Positions 9,553 to 19,433 of a stretch of DNA of 63,940 nucleotides are shown here, piece by piece. Source of the DNA: Desulfobacteraceae bacterium (lineage in GTDB: Bacteria; Desulfobacterota; Desulfobacteria; Desulfobacterales; Desulfosalsimonadaceae); NCBI GenBank assembly GCA_003599885.1, contig QZKW01000087.1:1-63940 (forward strand). The letters run 5' to 3'. Numbering within the stretch: position 1 is the first letter of the stretch; the number at the start of each line of letters is the position of its first letter. The translations under genes were made by a program, and so were the position numbers. The notes beneath the pieces are model-generated. The model saw nothing but the letters and a program-made list of their open reading frames with translations. It ran no database searches and was not told the DNA's origin.

Positions 9553-9659
9553 ATTAATTCAATTCCAGCATTTTTACCGGATGGGCGCTGAAAAACGGTC
9601 ATGAATCCTTTTACGCCTGCATCCATGAATTTTTTGTCTTTCAGCTTCTTTCATGCGTA

Positions 9660-10025
9660 TTATGCGAAGATGCTTTGAGGGGCGAACGGATGAGTCCCCT
9701 CAATGACTTCCACGCCGGCCTTATTTTTTATTTTAGCGATAAGGGCTTCCTTGTGGGGGCAATTGTCCAAGAGACAGTTTGCGATGTGAACTTTGGTAAT
9801 TTTTTCATCCAGGGGTTTGTTCCAGAGATGGATCTGAACCAGCCGGTTAACAATACCGGCGCCTGGGCAATCCCCGCAGTTTAAAATACCTATCAGTTCC
9901 GTATCTTTTCCCTCGTAACGGCTGAATTCCCCGACTTTGCGGTTGAAGCCCACCATGCACCGGGAGCAGGCGATGCACAAATCATCCATTGTTTTTTTGC
10001 ATCCCACAATCAATATTTTTTCCAT
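9660..10025 (-). CDS. CGGC domain protein, probable metal-binding
   Basis: The 121-residue protein has many cysteines: GCKKTMDDLCIACSRC at the start, then LNCGDCPG and NCLLDNCPHK. This pattern fits the small CGGC domain family, found mainly in anaerobes and predicted to bind metal or an Fe-S cluster. No enzymatic role is established to my knowledge. The start ATG follows CCGGAGG. It stands alone, divergent from the HAD gene at 10234 and convergent with the gene ending at 9437. Confidence 0.78.
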   Translation of the reverse strand: MEKILIVGCKKTMDDLCIACSRCMVGFNRKVGEFSRYEGKDTELIGILNCGDCPGAGIVNRLVQIHLWNKPLDEKITKVHIANCLLDNCPHKEALIAKIKNKAGVEVIEGTHPFAPQSIFA

Positions 10026-10233
10026 AGGACCTCCGGTATATATTATAATGGTGGCGGCATAAAAAAATGACCGGCTTATTTTATAAGCATTTGCTTAAAA
10101 CGAAGGACAGCTATAACAGGCGGATGCCGGGTGATCAAGTAAATTTTGGTCTGCTTTTCAACTTGATCTTTGGTTCGGTGGCCATCATATAATGGCGGTC
10201 AGTCTTTAAATGAAAAGACAGGAGGAATACATC

Positions 10234-10701
10234 ATGGATCTATCAATCCCAGGATACGGCGAACTGAAGCTTCAGCATGTAGTCATGGATTATAACGGTA
10301 CGCTGGCGGTGGACGGAATTCTCCTTTCGGGAGTAAAGGCAGCTCTTGAAAAACTTGCCCGGCACATGACCCTGCATGTATTGACCGCCGACACATTCGG
10401 GAAAGCGAAAGCCGGACTTGAAGGCGTTCCCTGCACAGTGCACATTTTGCCCGAAGCGGACCAGCAGGCCGGAAAGCTGGATTTTGTAAAAACTCTGGGC
10501 GCTGAAAAAACGGTCAGTATCGGCAACGGACGCAATGACCAGCGAATGCTGAAGGCGTCCAGGCTGGGGATTGCGGTGATCCTGGGAGAAGGCGCGTCAC
10601 TGGAAACGCTGCTGGCTGCAGATATTGTCTGCACGTCGATTGTGTCGGCTCTAGAGCTGCTGTTCCACCCGCTCCGGCTGACTGCCACCTTGCGTTCATA
10701 A
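10234..10701 (+). CDS. Soluble HAD-family phosphatase, P-type ATPase-like
   Basis: The 155-residue protein has the HAD core: nucleophile motif DYNGTLAVDG (first Asp about residue 20), the middle VLTADT segment and the final acidic motif IGNGRNDQRML. It matches the soluble P-type ATPase-like HAD subgroup, which lacks membrane helices and a cap domain. The substrate is unknown. The start is the ATG behind GGAGG; an in-frame ATG at 10210 lies before the ribosome site and is not used. It appears to be its own unit after a 208-bp divergent promoter region. Confidence 0.82.
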   Translation: MDLSIPGYGELKLQHVVMDYNGTLAVDGILLSGVKAALEKLARHMTLHVLTADTFGKAKAGLEGVPCTVHILPEADQQAGKLDFVKTLGAEKTVSIGNGRNDQRMLKASRLGIAVILGEGASLETLLAADIVCTSIVSALELLFHPLRLTATLRS

Positions 10702-10758
10702 CATTAAATGTAAGGCGTCTATAGTTTGCTCCCTTAGATTTTTTCAGGAGTTTTCCAA

Positions 10759-11256
10759 ATGAGCCAATTCTGGAAAGTTGTCATTATTGTTTTGATTTTG
10801 CTGTATATTCTCAGCCCCATGGACCTGCTGCCGGGGTTTTCCCCCATCTCTCTGCTGGATGATGCCTTTTTGACCGGTCTTTTAATTTATTATTTGAAAA
10901 ACGGCCGCATGCCGGCCTTTATCACCGCGTTGGGCCAGTGGATTTTCGGGGGAAGGGCCACTGAAAATATGACCGGAAAGAATAAGAGCGGACAGGGGGG
11001 ATCCGGAAACGGGGAGGGCGTTAAAGAAGAAAAACCAGGAGGCGCACAAACAAATCAATTTCGCCCAAAAGATCCATATGAGGTTCTGGAAATCTCCCCT
11101 GGAGCCACAAAACAGGAGATTCAGGCAGCATACCGGAAAATCGTTCCGCAGTATCACCCCGATAAAGTGGCCCATCTGGGCCGGGAAATCCAGGACCTGG
11201 CAAAGGAAAAATTTGTAGAAATTCAAAATGCCTATGATGCCCTGATGAATGGATAA
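10759..11256 (+). CDS. DUF1232 membrane domain fused to a C-terminal J domain
   Basis: The N-terminal half holds the DUF1232 signature (ILSPMDLLPGFSPISLLDD, about residues 18-36) with flanking hydrophobic segments. A low-complexity Gly/Lys-rich linker (about 75-105) leads to a J domain (DPYEVLEISPGATKQEI) with the catalytic HPD in YHPDKV (about residue 135). J domains stimulate DnaK ATPase, so the protein probably recruits DnaK to the membrane. It is 165 residues long. It ends 18 bp before the converging nth gene. Confidence 0.85.
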   Translation: MSQFWKVVIIVLILLYILSPMDLLPGFSPISLLDDAFLTGLLIYYLKNGRMPAFITALGQWIFGGRATENMTGKNKSGQGGSGNGEGVKEEKPGGAQTNQFRPKDPYEVLEISPGATKQEIQAAYRKIVPQYHPDKVAHLGREIQDLAKEKFVEIQNAYDALMNG

Positions 11257-11274
11257 CCGCATGAGACGAACAGA

Positions 11275-11913
11275 TCAGATCCGCTTGTCCGGATACGGGC
11301 ACAGGTGAGTCAGAAAACAATTCGGGCAGTCAGGTTTCCGGGCATTGCACACAGCGCGGCCAAAATAGATCAGCCACAGGGAAAAATCGTTCCATTTACT
11401 TTTCGGAATAATATCCATCAGGTCCGATTCAATTTTTACCGGATCCTTACTGGATGTCAGGCCCAGTCTTTGGGAAATTCTTGCCACATGTGTATCCACC
11501 ACCATACCGGGGATGCCGAAAACGGCGCCCAGCACCACATTGGCGGTTTTTCGTCCCACACCGGGCAATTGAATCAATTCATCAATCGTGTCCGGCACCT
11601 TGCCGTCAAACCGTTCCATCAGCATCCGGGCGCAGTTTTGTATGTTTTTGGCTTTATTGTGAAAAAATCCGGTGGAATGGATCAGTGTTTCGATGGTTTC
11701 GATGGGCGCCCGGGCAAAGTCTTCCGGTGTTTTCAATTGCGCAAACAGATTCGGCGTAACGGCATTGACCTGCCGGTCCGTGCATTGGGCCGAGAGGATC
11801 GTGGCCACCAGAAGCTGAAACGCATTCCGGTGATTTAACTGGGTCTTGACATCCGGGTAACGGGTCTTTAGTATCTGGCAAATTTTTTGAATTCGGGCAG
11901 GGTGTCGGCTCAT
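11275..11913 (-). CDS. nth: Endonuclease III, base-excision DNA glycosylase
   Basis: The enzyme removes oxidised pyrimidines and nicks the abasic site. The 212-residue protein has the helix-hairpin-helix LPGVGRKTANVVLG with the catalytic Lys, the catalytic Asp in VDTHVARISQRLGL and the C-terminal [4Fe-4S] ligands in the C-X6-C-X2-C-X5-C spacing (CNARKPDCPNCFLTHLC). Its length is normal. It lies on the minus strand, back to back with the ThiI-like gene, with a 51-bp divergent gap. Confidence 0.96.
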   Translation of the reverse strand: MSRHPARIQKICQILKTRYPDVKTQLNHRNAFQLLVATILSAQCTDRQVNAVTPNLFAQLKTPEDFARAPIETIETLIHSTGFFHNKAKNIQNCARMLMERFDGKVPDTIDELIQLPGVGRKTANVVLGAVFGIPGMVVDTHVARISQRLGLTSSKDPVKIESDLMDIIPKSKWNDFSLWLIYFGRAVCNARKPDCPNCFLTHLCPYPDKRI

Positions 11914-11964
11914 GGTTTGATTGGTTTGTCGCGAAATTTTTTCAAGTTTAAAGACTTATAGATA

Positions 11965-12960
11965 ATGACTCATATAAAAAAAGTAAAAGCACTGGGACTT
12001 TGTTCCGGCGGACTGGACAGCATTCTGGCCGCGCTGGTCCTGAAAGACCAGGGAATTGATGTCCTGTGGATCGCATTTGAAACCCCGTTTTTTTCTGCTG
12101 ATAATGCCCGCAGGGCTTCAAATAATAATAAAATTCCGATCATTGTCAAGGATATTACCGAGCGGTATTTGCCCATGCTGAAAAATCCGCCATGCGGGTA
12201 TGGAAAAAATATGAATCCCTGCATGGACTGCCATGCGTTGATGTTCCGCGTTGCCGGTGAAATGTTGGCGGAAACCGGATGTGATTTTCTGTTTTCCGGA
12301 GAAGTGGTCGGCCAGCGGCCCATGTCCCAGCAAAAAAAAACGTTGCGGTATGTGGAAAAAAATTCCGGTTTTGATGGCAGCATTTTGCGGCCGCTCAGCG
12401 CAAAATTATTACCCGAAACCCCGATGGAGCAAAACGGTTTGGTGGATAGGGCGAAATTGGGGGATTTGTCCGGAAGGGGCCGAAAACCCCAGATGGAGAT
12501 GGCGAAACAATTCGGGGTGACCGATTACCCGTCACCGGCCGGGGGATGCCTGCTGACATCCCCTGGCTATGCCAATAGAATGCGGGATCTTTTAGACCAT
12601 CAGGAAGATGTAACCGTGACGGATTTTGAATTTTTAGGGCATGGCCGGCATTTAAGGATGGAAGACGGTGTAAAAATTATCGTTGGCAGGAACCAGAGGG
12701 ACAATGAGCATCTTTTCCGTCTGTATCGTCCGGACCAGGATGTTTTGTTGCAGATAAAATCATTTTCCGGGCCGGTAACGGTGATTCCGGGGATGTGCGG
12801 TAAAAAGGCCCTTTTGCAGGCGGCGGGGGTTTGCGCCGGTTACAGCCAGGCGCCGCTGGGCACCCCGGCTGTAGTGATCGTGAATCAGCCGGAAGGAGCC
12901 TTTGAACTGACCGTGATGCCCATACCCCGTGCCGGTGTTCAGGATTTGCTGATTATATAG
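11965..12960 (+). CDS. ThiI/MnmA-like PP-loop ATPase, probable tRNA thiolation enzyme
   Basis: The 331-residue protein starts with a PP-loop (LCSGGLDSILAALVL), which adenylates a substrate carbonyl. A PCMDCHALMFR segment with two cysteines and GGCLLTSPGYANRMRDLL follow. This layout matches a group in Desulfobacterota and other anaerobes usually named tRNA thiouridine synthase or thiouridylase-like; the THUMP and rhodanese domains of E. coli ThiI are absent. The C-terminal 100 residues may be an RNA-binding domain. The exact modified base is unknown. The neighbours nth and rlmN suggest no pathway. Confidence 0.7.
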   Translation: MTHIKKVKALGLCSGGLDSILAALVLKDQGIDVLWIAFETPFFSADNARRASNNNKIPIIVKDITERYLPMLKNPPCGYGKNMNPCMDCHALMFRVAGEMLAETGCDFLFSGEVVGQRPMSQQKKTLRYVEKNSGFDGSILRPLSAKLLPETPMEQNGLVDRAKLGDLSGRGRKPQMEMAKQFGVTDYPSPAGGCLLTSPGYANRMRDLLDHQEDVTVTDFEFLGHGRHLRMEDGVKIIVGRNQRDNEHLFRLYRPDQDVLLQIKSFSGPVTVIPGMCGKKALLQAAGVCAGYSQAPLGTPAVVIVNQPEGAFELTVMPIPRAGVQDLLII

Positions 12961-13009
12961 AAATAAGCTGAGAAAAAGCGCTCTTTACGGATCGGGTTTG
13001 AGAGGGCCT

Positions 13010-14074
13010 TCAAGCGCCTCGCACAGCCGACAGCTGACCACAAGCAGCGGAAATATCAACACCTTTGCTGCGACGAATAATGGCGGTGTAATTTTTATCA
13101 TGAAGGATTTTCTGAAACCGTAAAATCGTGGATTCGTCGGGCCGCTTAAAGTCGCTGGCCGGATGTTCGTTAAACGGGATCAGGTTGATTTTTGCCTTTA
13201 CAGGCCTGAGCAGTTTCACCAGCCTTTGTGCGTCTTCCATGGTGTCATTTACATCCCGGATCAGGATGTATTCAAAGGTGATTTTGCCTCTGGGCGTCAG
13301 CGCGTAGCGGGCGCAGGCGTCTATGAGCTGTTCGATGGGGTATCGATCATTAATCGGCATGAGCATGCTGCGGGTCTTATTGTCCGTGGCGTTTAATGAT
13401 ATGGCAAAATTGATTTTGCTGTCACGCCCCAAATCTTCAAACCGGTGAATCATGCCGGCCGTGGACAGGGTGATCCGCCGGGTGGAAAGCTGGAGCCCAT
13501 CGCTATCAACTGTCATGATATGGATGGCCCGCATCACATTCTCGTAATTGGCCAGTGGTTCGCCCATGCCCATGAGGACAATATTGGTGAGCTGTCGCCT
13601 GCCGGTGATCTCTTTGGCGGTGCTGAGAATCTGGCCGAGAATTTCTCCCTGGGTCAGATTGCGGATGAGTCCCGATTTCGCGGTCATGCAGAACCGGCAG
13701 CCCATGGCGCAGCCCACCTGGGTGGAGATGCACAGTGTGTAATGCGTTTTTTCAGGGATAAGAACAGTTTCAATGGAATGGCCGTCGGCCAATCCGAATA
13801 AATATTTTCGGGAACCGTCTGCAGAGGATTCCATCTGCCTTTTTTGAAGCGATGAAATGGAAAAATTTTCGGACAACACGCCCCTGACATTTTTGGTGAT
13901 ATCCGTCATTTGATCAAATGATGTGGCGTGTTTGAGGTACAGCCATCGCATGATCTGGCCGGTGCGATAGGCCGGCAGTCCATGGGATTTAACCCAGAGG
14001 GACAATTCTTCCTTTGTCAGTTCAGTAATGTCTTTTGGGCGGCCTGCGGGTCGGTTGTCTGATGAGAATTCCAT
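13010..14074 (-). CDS. rlmN: Dual-specificity 23S rRNA/tRNA adenine-C2 methyltransferase RlmN
   Basis: This radical SAM methyltransferase acts on A2503 of 23S rRNA and on A37 of some tRNAs. The CX3CX2C motif (CAMGCRFC), the GMGEPLANYENV segment and the C-terminal catalytic cysteine in ISAACGQL are present. The chosen start (MEFSSDNRP) gives 354 residues, the usual length. A frame-open extension to 14176 adds 34 residues without a ribosome site and unlike the family, so it was left out. The gene is divergent from ffh. Confidence 0.94.
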   Translation of the reverse strand: MEFSSDNRPAGRPKDITELTKEELSLWVKSHGLPAYRTGQIMRWLYLKHATSFDQMTDITKNVRGVLSENFSISSLQKRQMESSADGSRKYLFGLADGHSIETVLIPEKTHYTLCISTQVGCAMGCRFCMTAKSGLIRNLTQGEILGQILSTAKEITGRRQLTNIVLMGMGEPLANYENVMRAIHIMTVDSDGLQLSTRRITLSTAGMIHRFEDLGRDSKINFAISLNATDNKTRSMLMPINDRYPIEQLIDACARYALTPRGKITFEYILIRDVNDTMEDAQRLVKLLRPVKAKINLIPFNEHPASDFKRPDESTILRFQKILHDKNYTAIIRRSKGVDISAACGQLSAVRGA

Positions 14075-14227
14075 GCGTCTTGATGTCCAAATGTCCGGCA
14101 ATTGAATTTTTTCCTGTAACCACAGGCAGATACCATAATTTGCGGGGTTTGTATAACAGGATATTTTACTTGACATACCATTTATGAAATATTAAATTCA
14201 AGAATTTACTTACAGGGTGAGGATGTT

Positions 14228-15562
14228 ATGTTTGAGAATTTAAATGACAGACTCAATACGGTTTTCAAGAAGCTCAAAGGGCATGGCAAGCTCAATGAAG
14301 CAAATATTGAGGAGGGCTTGAAGGAAGTCCGTCTGGCCCTGCTTGAAGCGGATGTGCATTACAAAGTTGTTAAAAATCTGATTGCCGGTATCAAGGTTCG
14401 GGCAATCGGCCAGGAAGTGCTGTCCAGTTTAACGCCGGCCCAGCAGGTAATTAAGATTGTCAACGATGAGTTGACGGCTCTGATGGGCAGCCGGAATGAA
14501 GAACTGAATCTTTCCGGCCCGGTGCCTGCAACGATTATGCTGGTGGGCCTTCAGGGTTCCGGTAAAACCACTACCGCTGGCAAATTATCGAATTTTCTAA
14601 GAAAACAGGGTAAAAAACCTTACCTGGTGCCGGTGGATGTGTATCGTCCGGCGGCCATTGAACAGTTGCAGAAACTGGCCGCACAGATTTCCATACCAGT
14701 CTATGCGTCTACCATTGATATGAATCCGGTTGAAATTTGCCGGAAAGCGGTTGTCGCTGCAAAAGCAGCCGGGTGCGACACCCTGATTATCGATACAGCC
14801 GGTCGTCTCCATGTGGATGAAGCGCTCATGGCCGAGCTGGTTGATATCAAGAAAACGCTTCTTCCGTCGGATATTCTGCTGGTTGCCGATGCCATGACCG
14901 GCCAGGACGCCGTCAATATCGCCCAAGCGTTCGATAAAGACCTGGATATCGGCGGTGTGATTCTGACCAAAATGGATGGCGATGCCCGCGGGGGCGCTGC
15001 CCTGTCCATAAAGGCCATTATCAATAAACCGATCAAATTTATCGGTGTGGGTGAAAAACTGAGCGAACTGGAGCTGTTTCATCCGGACCGGCTGGCTTCC
15101 CGGATTCTGGGCATGGGAGATATGCTGTCTTTCATTGAAAAAGCACAGAATGCGGTGGACATGAATAAAGCCGCGGAACTCGAAAAAAAGCTCAGAAAAA
15201 ATGAATTCACCCTGGAAGATTTTCGGGATCAAATGACTCAGGTCCGGAAAATGGGGTCATTGAATGATTTGATTAAATTGATCCCTGGTGTCAGTAAGAG
15301 TAAACAATTTAAAAATCTTGAGGTGGATGATCATGAACTCGTCCGGGTGGAAGCGATTATCAATTCCATGACCCGGAAGGAGCGCCAGAATCATACCATT
15401 ATAAACGGCAGTAGAAGAAAAAGGATTGCAATAGGCAGCGGAAACAGTGTACAGGAAGTGAATAATTTGTTGAAAAATTATACAAATGTACTAAAAATGA
15501 TGAAAAAAATCAGCAAGGGCGGTTTTATGCGCGGAATGGGCCGCGGAATGATGCCTTTTTGA
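14228..15562 (+). CDS. ffh: Signal recognition particle protein Ffh
   Basis: Ffh is a GTPase that binds 4.5S RNA and signal sequences of nascent membrane proteins. The 444-residue protein has the N domain, the G domain ([14 protein letters not shown], about residues 102-115; [20 protein letters not shown]) and a methionine-rich M domain ending in [19 protein letters not shown]. The RNA-binding [22 protein letters not shown] block is also visible. The start follows AGGGTGAGG. It heads the block with rpsP, khpA, rimM and trmD, an order common in bacteria. Confidence 0.97.
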   Translation: MFENLNDRLNTVFKKLKGHGKLNEANIEEGLKEVRLALLEADVHYKVVKNLIAGIKVRAIGQEVLSSLTPAQQVIKIVNDELTALMGSRNEELNLSGPVPATIMLVGLQGSGKTTTAGKLSNFLRKQGKKPYLVPVDVYRPAAIEQLQKLAAQISIPVYASTIDMNPVEICRKAVVAAKAAGCDTLIIDTAGRLHVDEALMAELVDIKKTLLPSDILLVADAMTGQDAVNIAQAFDKDLDIGGVILTKMDGDARGGAALSIKAIINKPIKFIGVGEKLSELELFHPDRLASRILGMGDMLSFIEKAQNAVDMNKAAELEKKLRKNEFTLEDFRDQMTQVRKMGSLNDLIKLIPGVSKSKQFKNLEVDDHELVRVEAIINSMTRKERQNHTIINGSRRKRIAIGSGNSVQEVNNLLKNYTNVLKMMKKISKGGFMRGMGRGMMPF

Positions 15563-15579
15563 AGGAGTGTAATCACGTT

Positions 15580-15819
15580 ATGGCAGTAAGAATCAGATTA
15601 GCAAGATGTGGCGCAAAAAAACGACCATTCTATCGAATCGTTGTTGCAGACGGTCAGGCTCCCCGTGACGGAAGATTCCTGGAAAATGTAGGAACCTATA
15701 ACCCGATGGGAGAAGCCACGGAAGTAACCTTAAAAAAAGAAAGAGTGCAGTACTGGCTGGGTCAGGGGGCGCTCCCGTCAAACACCGTGAACAGCATTTT
15801 TAAGAAAGAAGGCCTGTAA
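15580..15819 (+). CDS. rpsP: 30S ribosomal protein S16
   Basis: This 79-residue ribosomal protein opens with [24 protein letters not shown] and has the SPRDGRF-like [16 protein letters not shown] and the WLGQGALPS segment. The start is the ATG behind GAAGGAG, 17 bp after ffh; a TTG seven codons upstream overlaps the ffh end and is not used. Co-transcription with ffh is likely. Confidence 0.97.
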   Translation: MAVRIRLARCGAKKRPFYRIVVADGQAPRDGRFLENVGTYNPMGEATEVTLKKERVQYWLGQGALPSNTVNSIFKKEGL

Positions 15820-15889
15820 ATAGTCCAATGGATTAGCGTGTTTTTTCTCTCAATCCTTATTCCCGGAAGCTATTGGAAGGAGACGGACG

Positions 15890-16123
15890 ATGAAAGATCT
15901 GATCGCGTATATTGCAAAAGCATTGGTCGATAATCCCGAAGAAGTAACGGTTACTGAGATATTGGGTGACCAGACGTCAGTTCTGGAATTGAAAGTTGCA
16001 AAGGAAGATCTTGGAAAAGTGATTGGTAAACAGGGAAGAACTGCCAGGGCAATGCGGACGCTTTTAAGCGCTTCTTCAGCAAAGATTAAAAAAAGGACCG
16101 TCTTGGAAATTGTAGAAGATTAG
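15890..16123 (+). CDS. khpA: KH-domain RNA-binding protein KhpA
   Basis: This 77-residue single KH domain protein has the RNA-binding loop GKQGRT and the following [15 protein letters not shown] helix. Family members (YlqC/KhpA) bind RNA broadly and sit between rpsP and rimM in many bacteria, as here. The start follows GGAAGGAGACGG. The 70-bp gap from rpsP contains no clear terminator. Confidence 0.94.
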   Translation: MKDLIAYIAKALVDNPEEVTVTEILGDQTSVLELKVAKEDLGKVIGKQGRTARAMRTLLSASSAKIKKRTVLEIVED

Positions 16124-16128
16124 GCGTT

Positions 16129-16638
16129 ATGGATAAAAGCAGTGTTCTGCCCATCGGAAAGATCGTTGGCGTACACGGGATGAAAGGATATCTGAAGGTC
16201 TTCTCTTTTGACGAATCCTCCGATTTGTTTGATCCGGGGAATCACCTCACGCTTAAACACCCGGATGGAAAAATACAAACGGTTATCGTTGAAGATATTC
16301 AGGCGCATAAAAATATTATCCGTATGGCGGTTGAGGGCATCAATGATCGAACAGACGCGGAAACGCTGATCGGTGCTGAAATTTTGATCAACCGGTCTGA
16401 ATTGCCGGAACCGGAAGAGGGGAGCTGGTACTGGTGTGATCTGATCGGGCTGGCGGTTTACGCATCAGATGAAACCTATCTTGGCCAAATTGAGAATCTG
16501 TTTGAAACCGGCAGTAATGATGTGATTGTGGTAAAACGGGAAGGGACGGAAATACTTATACCGGTTTTGAAATCCATCATTTGCAGTGTTGATTTTGAAG
16601 AAAAAAAGATGATTGTCGATCTGCCCGAGGGGTTATAA
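16129..16638 (+). CDS. rimM: 16S rRNA processing protein RimM
   Basis: RimM helps the 30S head mature and binds S19. The 169-residue protein has the N-terminal RimM domain ([17 protein letters not shown]) and a C-terminal PRC-barrel domain ([15 protein letters not shown] through [24 protein letters not shown]). It starts five bases after khpA, which implies coupled expression, and trmD follows after 14 bp. Confidence 0.95.
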   Translation: MDKSSVLPIGKIVGVHGMKGYLKVFSFDESSDLFDPGNHLTLKHPDGKIQTVIVEDIQAHKNIIRMAVEGINDRTDAETLIGAEILINRSELPEPEEGSWYWCDLIGLAVYASDETYLGQIENLFETGSNDVIVVKREGTEILIPVLKSIICSVDFEEKKMIVDLPEGL

Positions 16639-16652
16639 AAGGTGTTCGGGCG

Positions 16653-17399
16653 ATGGATTTTAGAGTACTGACGATTTTTCCTGATTTTTTTGAGTCCTTT
16701 GTGTCCCACGGCATCATTCGCCGAGCCATTGAGGCAGGGGTGATTGCGGTCCATCCGGAGGACATCCGGGAATTTGCAGGCGGTGTCCATCGGATTACGG
16801 ATGACAGGCCCTATGGGGGCGGGGCGGGCATGGTGATGAAGCCGGAGCCATTGGCAAGGGCCATTGCCGCCGCGAAAGAAAAGTCGCCCGGCAACAGAAC
16901 CATCCTTTTGTCTCCTCAGGGAAGGCCGTTTAAGCAGGCGATCGCCGGCGAACTGGCATTGCTTAACGGTCTTATTTTTATTTGCGGCCGTTACGAAGGC
17001 GTGGATGAACGGGTATATAAATATATTGACGATGAGATATCCATCGGCGATTTCGTTTTAACCGGCGGGGAACCGGCGGCCATGATCATTATGGATGCCG
17101 TCACCCGCCTGATTCCGGGCGCGCTGGGAGACGAACAGTCTTCGCAAAAGGAATCATTTGAAGACCATCTGCTGGAGCATGCCCATTATACGCGGCCTCC
17201 TGTATTCGAGGGAGAAGCGGTTCCGGAGGTGCTGTTGTCCGGCAATCATGGGGTGATCGAAACCTGGCGGCTGGAATCGTCGCTGGTGCGGACATTGCTG
17301 AAACGTCCGGACCTTTTGGAAGAAAAGATATTGAGCAGCAGGGAAAAGAAGGCGCTGAAACAGTGGTGCAATACGATTGAACGACTTGTCTCCACCTGA
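16653..17399 (+). CDS. trmD: tRNA (guanine-N1)-methyltransferase TrmD
   Basis: TrmD makes m1G37 in tRNAs and prevents frameshifting. The 248-residue SPOUT protein has [42 protein letters not shown] and the knotted SAM site [13 protein letters not shown]. The end overlaps the next gene by 23 bases. The length and the position after rimM are usual. Confidence 0.97.
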   Translation: MDFRVLTIFPDFFESFVSHGIIRRAIEAGVIAVHPEDIREFAGGVHRITDDRPYGGGAGMVMKPEPLARAIAAAKEKSPGNRTILLSPQGRPFKQAIAGELALLNGLIFICGRYEGVDERVYKYIDDEISIGDFVLTGGEPAAMIIMDAVTRLIPGALGDEQSSQKESFEDHLLEHAHYTRPPVFEGEAVPEVLLSGNHGVIETWRLESSLVRTLLKRPDLLEEKILSSREKKALKQWCNTIERLVST

Positions 17400-17952
17400 A
17401 CTTTATATTGTTTTATTGCATCATCCGGTCAAGAACAAGAACGGTGAAACCATTGCGTCTGCTGTCACCAATCTGGATCTGCATGACATTGCGCGGATTG
17501 GAAAAACTTATGGCGTGGCCGCCTTTTATGTGGTAACGCCCCTTGAAGACCAGAAAATACTGGTTGAAAAGATCATTTCCCACTGGGTCGACGGATGGGG
17601 CGGCGTCCATAACCCGGACCGGCGGGAAGCACTGGCCCTGATCAAAGTCAGGGATTCTCTGACCCAGGTCGCTGATGAGATACGGGCGACAGCCAATGTC
17701 CCGGTTCAGGTTGTCGTTACCTGCGCCGCTGAAAAAGACCAGGCATTGGGGTTTGATGAATTTAAATACCGGTTAAAAGATCCGGCGAATGCTTACCTCC
17801 TCGTTTTTGGGACCGCCTGGGGACTGACGGATGATTTAATAGAAAGCGCGGACCTGGTTCTGGAACCGATTAAAGGCAATACCGGATATAACCATCTGCC
17901 GGTTCGGGCGGCGGTCGCCATTATCCTGGACAGGATTCTGGGCGCCGCGTAA
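17377..17952 (+). CDS. SPOUT-type RNA methyltransferase of the TrmD-adjacent family
   Basis: The 191-residue protein resembles the small SAM-dependent RNA methyltransferase family (Pfam Methyltrn_RNA_4 type) found next to trmD in deltaproteobacteria and Aquificae. The visible family features are [16 protein letters not shown] near the start, the HNPDRREAL segment and the knot region [12 protein letters not shown] with [18 protein letters not shown] at the end. The target RNA is not known to me. No ATG is available; TTG at 17377 or at 17386 is the likely start, so the exact N-terminus is uncertain. It overlaps trmD and is probably translationally coupled. Confidence 0.82.
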   Translation: MNDLSPPELYIVLLHHPVKNKNGETIASAVTNLDLHDIARIGKTYGVAAFYVVTPLEDQKILVEKIISHWVDGWGGVHNPDRREALALIKVRDSLTQVADEIRATANVPVQVVVTCAAEKDQALGFDEFKYRLKDPANAYLLVFGTAWGLTDDLIESADLVLEPIKGNTGYNHLPVRAAVAIILDRILGAA

Positions 17953-18012
17953 CCCGTTTTGAATATTAAAATGCAGTTATTGTAATAAATAAAATTATTA
18001 TAAGGGATGATC

Positions 18013-18372
18013 ATGGAATTAATTAAACAAATAGAAAGAGAACAGTTACGTCTTGATTTGCCGGATTTTTTACCCGGTGATACCGTTAAGGTGCATGTGC
18101 GCATCCGTGAGGGAGAAAAAGAACGTATTCAGGTGTTTCAGGGCGTGGTGATCAGCAAAAAAAGAGGCACCACGGACGCGTCCTTTATCGTTCGGAAAGT
18201 CTCTTATGGCATTGGCGTGGAGCGGGTTTTCCCCATGCATTCCCCCAGTATTTCCCATATTGAAGTGGTCACTCAGGGCCGTGTCCGCCGCGCAAAAATA
18301 TACTACCTGCGCAATTTAAGAGGGAAAGCCGCCAGAATCCGCGAGCGCCGCCGGGACCAGAAAAAAGCATAG
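18013..18372 (+). CDS. rplS: 50S ribosomal protein L19
   Basis: This is L19, with the [24 protein letters not shown] block and FPMHSPSI. Of the two close ATGs (18007 and 18013), the second is better spaced from AAGGGA and matches the usual [13 protein letters not shown] start, giving 119 residues. It lies in the trmD-rplS-rnhB order. Confidence 0.96.
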   Translation: MELIKQIEREQLRLDLPDFLPGDTVKVHVRIREGEKERIQVFQGVVISKKRGTTDASFIVRKVSYGIGVERVFPMHSPSISHIEVVTQGRVRRAKIYYLRNLRGKAARIRERRRDQKKA

Positions 18373-18405
18373 TGTATATTCCGGTCACCATCGGAGGTTA
18401 TTCCA

Positions 18406-19023
18406 ATGACTGATGATGTGTGGGCGTTTGAGAAGCAGGCCAGAAAAAACGGGTTTTTTGCTGTGGCCGGCATCGATGAGGCCGGTCGCGGCCCTCTCGC
18501 CGGCCCGGTGGTTTCGGCGGCCGTGATCCTTCCGGAAAATTTTCCGGTTGCGGGCATTAATGATTCCAAAAAATTAAGCCCGGGGAAAAGGGAAAAACTA
18601 TACGATGATATCTACCGTCACGCGGTTGCGGTCGGTGTGGGCATCGTGGATTCGGCTGAAATTGACCGGATCAATATTTTACAGGCATCGCTCACGGCCA
18701 TGGCTATAGCTGCCCGGAATCTTTCCCCGGCTCCGGATTATCTGCTGATTGACGGCCAGTTCTCAATTCCTGCAAATTTTCCCCAGAAACCCGTCATTAA
18801 GGGCGATTCTTTAAGCATATCCATTGCAGCCGCCTCAATCATTGCCAAAGTCACCCGTGACCGGATGATGGCGGTCTACGCTAAGGAATATCCGGAGTTT
18901 GATTTTTCAACCCACAAAGGATATCCGACCAAAGCCCATAAACAGGCCATTTGCAAATATGGCTGTTCCCCTATTCACCGCTTGACATTTAAAGGGGTTA
19001 AGGAACATTATCAGCCGGGTTGA
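18406..19023 (+). CDS. rnhB: Ribonuclease HII
   Basis: RNase HII cuts RNA in RNA-DNA hybrids and removes misincorporated ribonucleotides. The 205-residue protein has the acidic catalytic residues in AGIDEAGRGPLAGPV, INDSKKLSP and DYLLIDG, and the KGDSLSISIAAASIIAKVTRDR block. The start follows CGGAGG. It lies 33 bp behind rplS. Confidence 0.96.
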   Translation: MTDDVWAFEKQARKNGFFAVAGIDEAGRGPLAGPVVSAAVILPENFPVAGINDSKKLSPGKREKLYDDIYRHAVAVGVGIVDSAEIDRINILQASLTAMAIAARNLSPAPDYLLIDGQFSIPANFPQKPVIKGDSLSISIAAASIIAKVTRDRMMAVYAKEYPEFDFSTHKGYPTKAHKQAICKYGCSPIHRLTFKGVKEHYQPG

Positions 19024-19061
19024 ACCGCTGATGAAAACTGGATCAATGGTCTATATACGCT

Positions 19062-19433
19062 ATGCTGAACCGGACACAGAAATTCGGCAGATTTGGGGAA
19101 GACCTTGCCACCCGAAGCCTTGTCAAGAAAGGGTACCAGATCATCTGCCGGAATTACCGGACCCAATTCGGTGAAATCGATATTGTCGCTAAAGATGCGG
19201 ACACCATTGTTTTTATAGAAGTTAAATCCAGACGAACACCGACTTTCGGGCATCCGAAATATGCGGTCACCGGTGATAAGCAGGAACGAATTTCCAAAGC
19301 CGCTCTGTATTATCTTAAAATGACCAATCAAAGCCAGGTCCGGGCGCGCTTCGACGTGGTAACCATCTCGGAACACAATCAACAAACCGACGTCGAGATT
19401 ATAAAAAATGCCTTTGAACTTGCCTACAAGTGA
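19062..19433 (+). CDS. yraN: YraN/UPF0102 family nuclease-fold protein
   Basis: The 123-residue protein has the endonuclease-like core of UPF0102: FGEDLATRSLVKKGYQIICRNYRTQFGEIDIVAKDADTIVFIEVKSR (shown here as separate motifs GEIDIV and FIEVKSR) with FDVV near the end. The function is not firmly known; members have been linked to DNA processing or Holliday-junction-like folds. No good ribosome site is visible. It overlaps rsmI by 26 bases. Confidence 0.9.
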   Translation: MLNRTQKFGRFGEDLATRSLVKKGYQIICRNYRTQFGEIDIVAKDADTIVFIEVKSRRTPTFGHPKYAVTGDKQERISKAALYYLKMTNQSQVRARFDVVTISEHNQQTDVEIIKNAFELAYK

